A DNA stretch of 64,000 nt from Blastomyces gilchristii SLH14081 (lineage: Eukaryota > Ascomycota > Eurotiomycetes > Onygenales > Ajellomycetaceae), in contig NW_003101656.1 in the NCBI RefSeq assembly GCF_000003855.2, positions 278,618-342,617 on the forward strand, given 5' to 3'. The notes under the pieces were generated by a model. It ran no database searches. It was not told the origin of the DNA and saw only the letters and a program-made list of their open reading frames with translations. Positions 60,245-64,000 of this stretch are shown here, piece after piece. How positions within the stretch are numbered: position 1 is the stretch's first letter; every line of letters starts with the position of its first letter. The translations under genes were made by a program, and so were the position numbers.

Positions 60245-60531
60245 TGTGACCGACTGCGTTTGATCAATTATATAGACTGTTTTATTACACTTCATAGATT
60301 CTCACTGAAAGTTCCAATTCTCAGTTATTAATTCTCAGCTGAAAAACTCACAGAATTTCTATTCTTCTGTCTTGAAGCTTCACTGTGTATATTATTATAT
60401 ATGTGTATAAATCTTTACTCTGATTACTTATTCTCATACTTTCTCTTTCTTTTTCTTCTCTAACATTTATAACTTTTGTAATATAAGATCTATAAATATC
60501 ATACTAATCTATTCAGTGTAGATCTCTTACA
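60245..60531 (+). repeat. B1 3' LTR
   Basis: This 287-bp LTR starts TGTGACCGACTGCG and ends TCTCTTACA. It is followed by CTTTATCAGATTTGC, which is B RNase H sequence of another copy (B2). The 5' partner lies outside the window. Confidence 0.85.
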
Positions 60532-61809
60532 CTTTATCAGATTTGCTAGCTTTTATCAGCAATTTATATGAAACTTCTCAAATATTGCAAGATCACTTAC
60601 AGAACTTATTAAGAATAACTTAGAATTTCAATAATTAATACATACTGAAGATGTATTTACACTGATGAAGATAATGTTCATTAATATCTCTCTACTAATA
60701 ATATTTAACTCTGATTATAAAACTGGTTATTGAAGCTAAATTCTCTGACTATGTTATAAGAGAAGCTATATTACAATATAAAAATAAAAATATCTTATAA
60801 TTATACATCTTTTATATCGAAGAAACTCAGCTTTGCTAAATATAATTATGAGATCTGTGATAAAGAACTTCTTGAAATAGTATACTATCTAAAAGAATAA
60901 GACTCGGAACTTCAAAGTATCTTCAAATTTGAGATAATCACAGATTATGAGACTCTTAAGTATTTCATCAGCACTTAGAGGCTTACTGAATGACAGATGT
61001 AATAATTTAAGCTATTAAGTTATTTTTATTTCATAATACACTATCATCTCAGTAGTCAGAACTTGATAGTAAATACTCTCTTATAATAAGAGTAAGATAT
61101 CTCTTCTGATATAACAGATACTCACTGAATAAACTAAGAGCACTGACTATTAAATGTGAAAATACTAGTTGATTATAATGACACTTGTTGTGACATTATA
61201 TACACCTCTTTAATTAGAATACTTTCTCTTTGAACTGATACTGATAACTTAACTTCTCTCAAATCTACACTAAATGAACTGTAGCATATAACAGTCTAAA
61301 CTGATGAACTTCTTCAAACACTCACTGAAGCAGTATATCAAGAAGTACTCTTATTTCTCTCAGAACTATATATAAGAACTGATATCTTAGAATACTTAAT
61401 TGATGATAATAACACTTTGTAATTTTATAAATATTACTGAGTCTCTCACTGAGAACTCTTACATATCAGAATAATACAGAAGATGTATGATTTACATATA
61501 CTCAGTTACATATATTATAAGTAATTATATTAAATAATTTCTCAAGAGTTCTACTGATCTGAGATATTAAACAGCATCAGATACTTTGTCTGAAACTGTA
61601 ACTATTATTTCTCTATCATCTTATAAAAAGATTATAGAAAAGATCTACTGAAATTACTTAATATTTCTAATAGAATCTGATAAGATGTAGTAATTAACTT
61701 CACTGTCAATCTCTCTGAGAGTAAGAGTTATAAGAATGTTGTGATTATTATTAACTGATTAAGTAAAGATGTAATATTAAAACCTTATTATAAAATAAAT
61801 GCTGAACAG

Positions 61810-61810
61810 A

Positions 61811-61844
<34 letters not shown>

Positions 61845-62195
61845 TTTCATTATACTTATATACAAGCGGAGCTTATAATGAGTTCTTGCATGATGTTAAA
61901 TACAGATTAAGTGTTAATTATACAGAAGGAAATACAGGTGTTGAGATCATGTCAAGATAACAAGAATATAGAAAATATAAAGAAGTGACAATTAAATACA
62001 TGCAATAATAACTTTTCATCTCAGAAACATAGAGTGATTTATTGAAGTGATTTGTACATCTCTGTATTTATTAGAAACCTGAGATGCTTGAGTTCTGAAT
62101 TTAATGTATTCCCTGCGGGTTTCGAACTCACACACCTTGGTTTCCCATGCCAAGGCACTACCGGGTGGCCGCATTAACCATTCAGTCACCAGGGC
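61810..62195 (-). mobile_element. SINE3: tRNA-derived SINE, minus strand
   Basis: The head is at 62195-62110 (GCCCTGGTGACTGAATGG; B box GAGTTCGAAACCC) and the (ATT)n run at 61813-61845. The 10-bp TSD TGCTGAACAG lies at 61800-61809 and 62196-62205. A short GC-rich patch (GGGGGCTGACGC) follows on the right. 386 bp. Confidence 0.88.
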
Positions 62196-62657
62196 TGCTG
62201 AACAGGGGGCTGACGCTTTCTTATAAAGTATATTATATTAGATGCATGCCTTGCTGAGATCTATAGTATCTGACTAAGACTGTTAACTTATAAGTACTCT
62301 CTGAACAAGAATCTGTCAAGTTCTTAAGATTATATATTATTAATCAACTACTTATCACTCTGAAACTGATAATATATTAGAATGAAAAATTCAGACTGTA
62401 AAGAATTATCTTTATAAGTTCTGTATTTACTTATAAAATGATTAATATAATCTTCTTCTATATATAGAGATTATTATCAATGACTGAGATACTGTTTTAA
62501 CACATTTAAGACTGTTCTTTCTTATATGCAGATATTATATGAAGAAATTAGATCTTGTAAAGATTACACAGTTTAAACTGAATTGTCACAGTTCAATTCA
62601 GATCACTAATAATATAGTAATAAAGCTCTGAGATGTCCGTGACTGAGCAGAAGTCTT

Positions 62658-63035
62658 GCCCCAGTTGCTGAATAATTAATGCGGCCATCTGATAGCATCT
62701 TGGCATGGGAAACCAAGGTGTGTGGGTTTGAAACCTGCAGGGGATACATTAAATCTGAAACTCAAGCACCTCAAGTTTCTAATAAATACAGAGATGTACA
62801 AATTGCTTCAATAAATCACTCTATGTTCCTGGGCTGCAAAGTTATTATCACATGTATCTAATTGTCACTTCTTTGTATTTTTCTATATTCTTGTTATCTT
62901 GCTGCGGTCTCAACACCTGTATTTTCTCCTGTATAATTAACACTTGACCTGTATTTAACATCACACAAGAACTCATCATAAGCTTCACTTGCATAGAACT
63001 ATAATGAAAGAATAATAATAATAATAATATTAATA
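62658..63035 (+). mobile_element. SINE2: tRNA-derived SINE
   Basis: The head starts GCCCCAGTTGCTGAATAATTAA, with a B box GGTTTGAAACC near 62725, and the (AAT)n tail ends at 63035. The 12-bp TSD AGCAGAAGTCTT is perfect at 62646-62657 and 63036-63047. B3 at 23328-23340 is the empty site. 378 bp. Confidence 0.9.
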
Positions 63036-63572
63036 AGCAGAAGTCTTCATAGCAAGTACTAAATAAAATCAGAAAGATCAAATCAATATTCACTGAGATA
63101 TTAGTAAATAATATAAGATAGAAGATCTAATGTAATTAAATCTTAAGAATATACAGATTATACACTTATCTTATATACTGAATTACTGTTATATTAAATA
63201 CAAAGTGATAGAAGTTCTAAACAGTCACAATTACTATCTTAATATATTATCAAAAATTTATAATAATTTCTATATAAGTTTACTTTACTGTATTATCACT
63301 GACTCATTCTTTTGTTAACTGACTTCTGACAGACAGCTGTCAGAGATTATAGAAGAAGATAATAAACTTGAATAAGAGATTAAAGATATCTTTAATAAAA
63401 GATCTCACAGCTATGATTAATAATATCTTATGAAATAAGTTAGTTATAATTATTTAATCTGAACTCTAAGCTCTGTATTATTCAAAACAGCAGCTCTTAA
63501 CTGATAAGAACTATATACTTATGACTCTATTACTCAAATCTCACTTTTGAGAAGAGAGAACTAATGTAGTAC

Positions 63573-64000
63573 TAAACTAACTGTCAGAATCATGAATTTC
63601 ATGTTTGATTTCATTTGATCTGATCTCATACATTTCTTGATGTGAATTCTGCTGAGACTAGTCATTTAAATAACCTGCAAAGTGACTATATATCAAATCT
63701 CAAAATGAAATCATGACTTGAAAAAAATGAGAAAGTAATCTCATTTGAGTTCATTTAGTCTTATTCTTAGCATAAAGTTACTATTCTTAGACATTTTAAG
63801 GTTTTTTTTAGACTATTTTTAAATTTTTAAAAAGTATCACTTTTTGATAACACTCAAATGAGATTTAAAGTCATCTAAAGCAATAAAAATAATTTAAATT
63901 GAGAAGTGAAAATCATGGTTCTATTTGGAAAATGTGATAAGATTAGATAGTAAGTCTCACTGAAACAGTATAAGACTACTATCTAATGATGAAACTGTGT
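63573..64000 (+). mobile_element. MITE7, cut by the window end
   Basis: A decayed terminus, TAAACTAACTGTCAGAATCATG, followed by 428 bp of the MITE body. It is inserted at the first bases of the B2 3' LTR (left TSD candidate TGTAGTAC, 63565-63572). The right end is outside the window. Confidence 0.8.

Larger units (their letters stand above)
4902..60531 (+). mobile_element. Gypsy B1: chromovirus split over 55 kb
   Basis: The pieces read in order as one element: RT to RNase H (4902-5576, 6081-6846), linker and integrase (45137-45175, 45682-46756), end of integrase plus chromodomain (59997-60244) and 3' LTR (60245-60531). The breaks are explained by MITE2, gypsy A- with its cargo, MITE5 and the 46757-59996 block. 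Each has flanking duplications, and the undisturbed sequence is present in B3 or B4. The 5' LTR and gag would lie left of C1, beyond the visible part. B1's 3' LTR abuts B2 RNase H sequence, so B1 had inserted into B2. Confidence 0.8.
60532..63572 (+). mobile_element. Gypsy B2: 3' portion of the oldest visible layer
   Basis: This aligns with B3 from about 13945 on. RNase H is at 60532-61080 (SKKLSFAKYNYEICDKELL near 60820-60870) and integrase at 61400-61809, 62206-62657 and 63048-63300. The chromodomain is at about 63350-63520, and the first bases of the 3' LTR are at 63565-63572, where MITE7 interrupts. SINE3 and SINE2 are inserted at 61810 and 62658. Its 5' part should lie left of the window because B1 occupies it. 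Heavily decayed. Confidence 0.82.

Noticed and set aside
4902..60531. Centromere assignment
   Set aside because: A nested chromovirus cluster fits a centromere or other heterochromatin, but nothing in the sequence alone distinguishes these.
61810..61850. (ATT)n and (AAT)n runs as independent microsatellites
   Set aside because: Each run is the tail of a SINE or LINE and lies inside its TSD.
1..64000. Possibility that TGA encodes Trp (genetic code 4)
   Set aside because: The younger element C2 has Trp as TGG (NEWGV, EGWPL, KEWEEM) beside TGA, and TAA/TAG at Gln positions are also common, so mutation explains the stops.

Overview
The window looks like a heterochromatic, transposon-only stretch of a filamentous ascomycete (Pezizomycotina-like) nuclear genome. 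It is very AT-rich and almost free of CG, GG and CC over long runs. Nearly every reading frame is broken by TGA, TAA or TAG. All recognisable proteins belong to mobile elements: Ty3/gypsy chromoviruses, a Tad/I-like LINE with a CCHC ORF1 and an APE-RT-RNase H ORF2, a tRNA-derived SINE, and a 506-bp hAT-type MITE. I see no host gene; only bases 1-182 have balanced composition and could be host sequence. Family names (A, B, C for gypsy elements; L1-L3 for LINE copies) are mine.

Layout. The window is one nested stack of insertions, readable because most have target-site duplications (TSDs) and paralogous empty sites. The oldest visible layer is gypsy B2 (60532-63572). B1 sits in B2 (pieces at 4902-6846, 45137-46756 and 59997-60531). 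B1 carries a decayed 5'-truncated gypsy C1 (183-4901), MITEs, a minus-strand gypsy A- (6847-45136) and a 13-kb block (46757-59996). A- is split by a plus-strand gypsy of the same family, A+ (7422-38914, TSD CTTTC). A+ is split by LINE L1 (8767-30668, minus strand) and by 5'-truncated LINE L3 (33830-36823). L1 is split by gypsy B3 (10796-24649, TSD GGTTT) and by SINE1 (25330-25701). B3 is split by full-length LINE L2 (15644-23256) and a MITE (23949-24454). This gives seven levels: B2 > B1 > A- > A+ > L1 > B3 > L2.

The 46757-59996 block is bounded by the same hAT terminus in inverted orientation, with a perfect 8-bp TSD (GCTGTCAC) outside. It holds gypsy B4, which is itself split by the youngest element, gypsy C2 (51324-59553). 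C2 is complete and lightly mutated, and its two LTRs differ at 14 positions, all of them CpG transitions. Between pol and the 3' LTR, on the opposite strand, C2 carries a spliced accessory gene with a cysteine-rich motif; the decayed C1 copy keeps the same gene. This is the best candidate for something unusual in the window.

How the parts relate. The SINE and the LINE share a 3' end and (AAT)n tail, so the SINE probably uses the LINE machinery. The MITE has no ORF and must use a hAT transposase from elsewhere. Mutation is by C-to-T/G-to-A change, with Trp codons typically turned into TGA. That means the first C of CCA was hit (CpC), unlike the CpA preference of Neurospora-type RIP.
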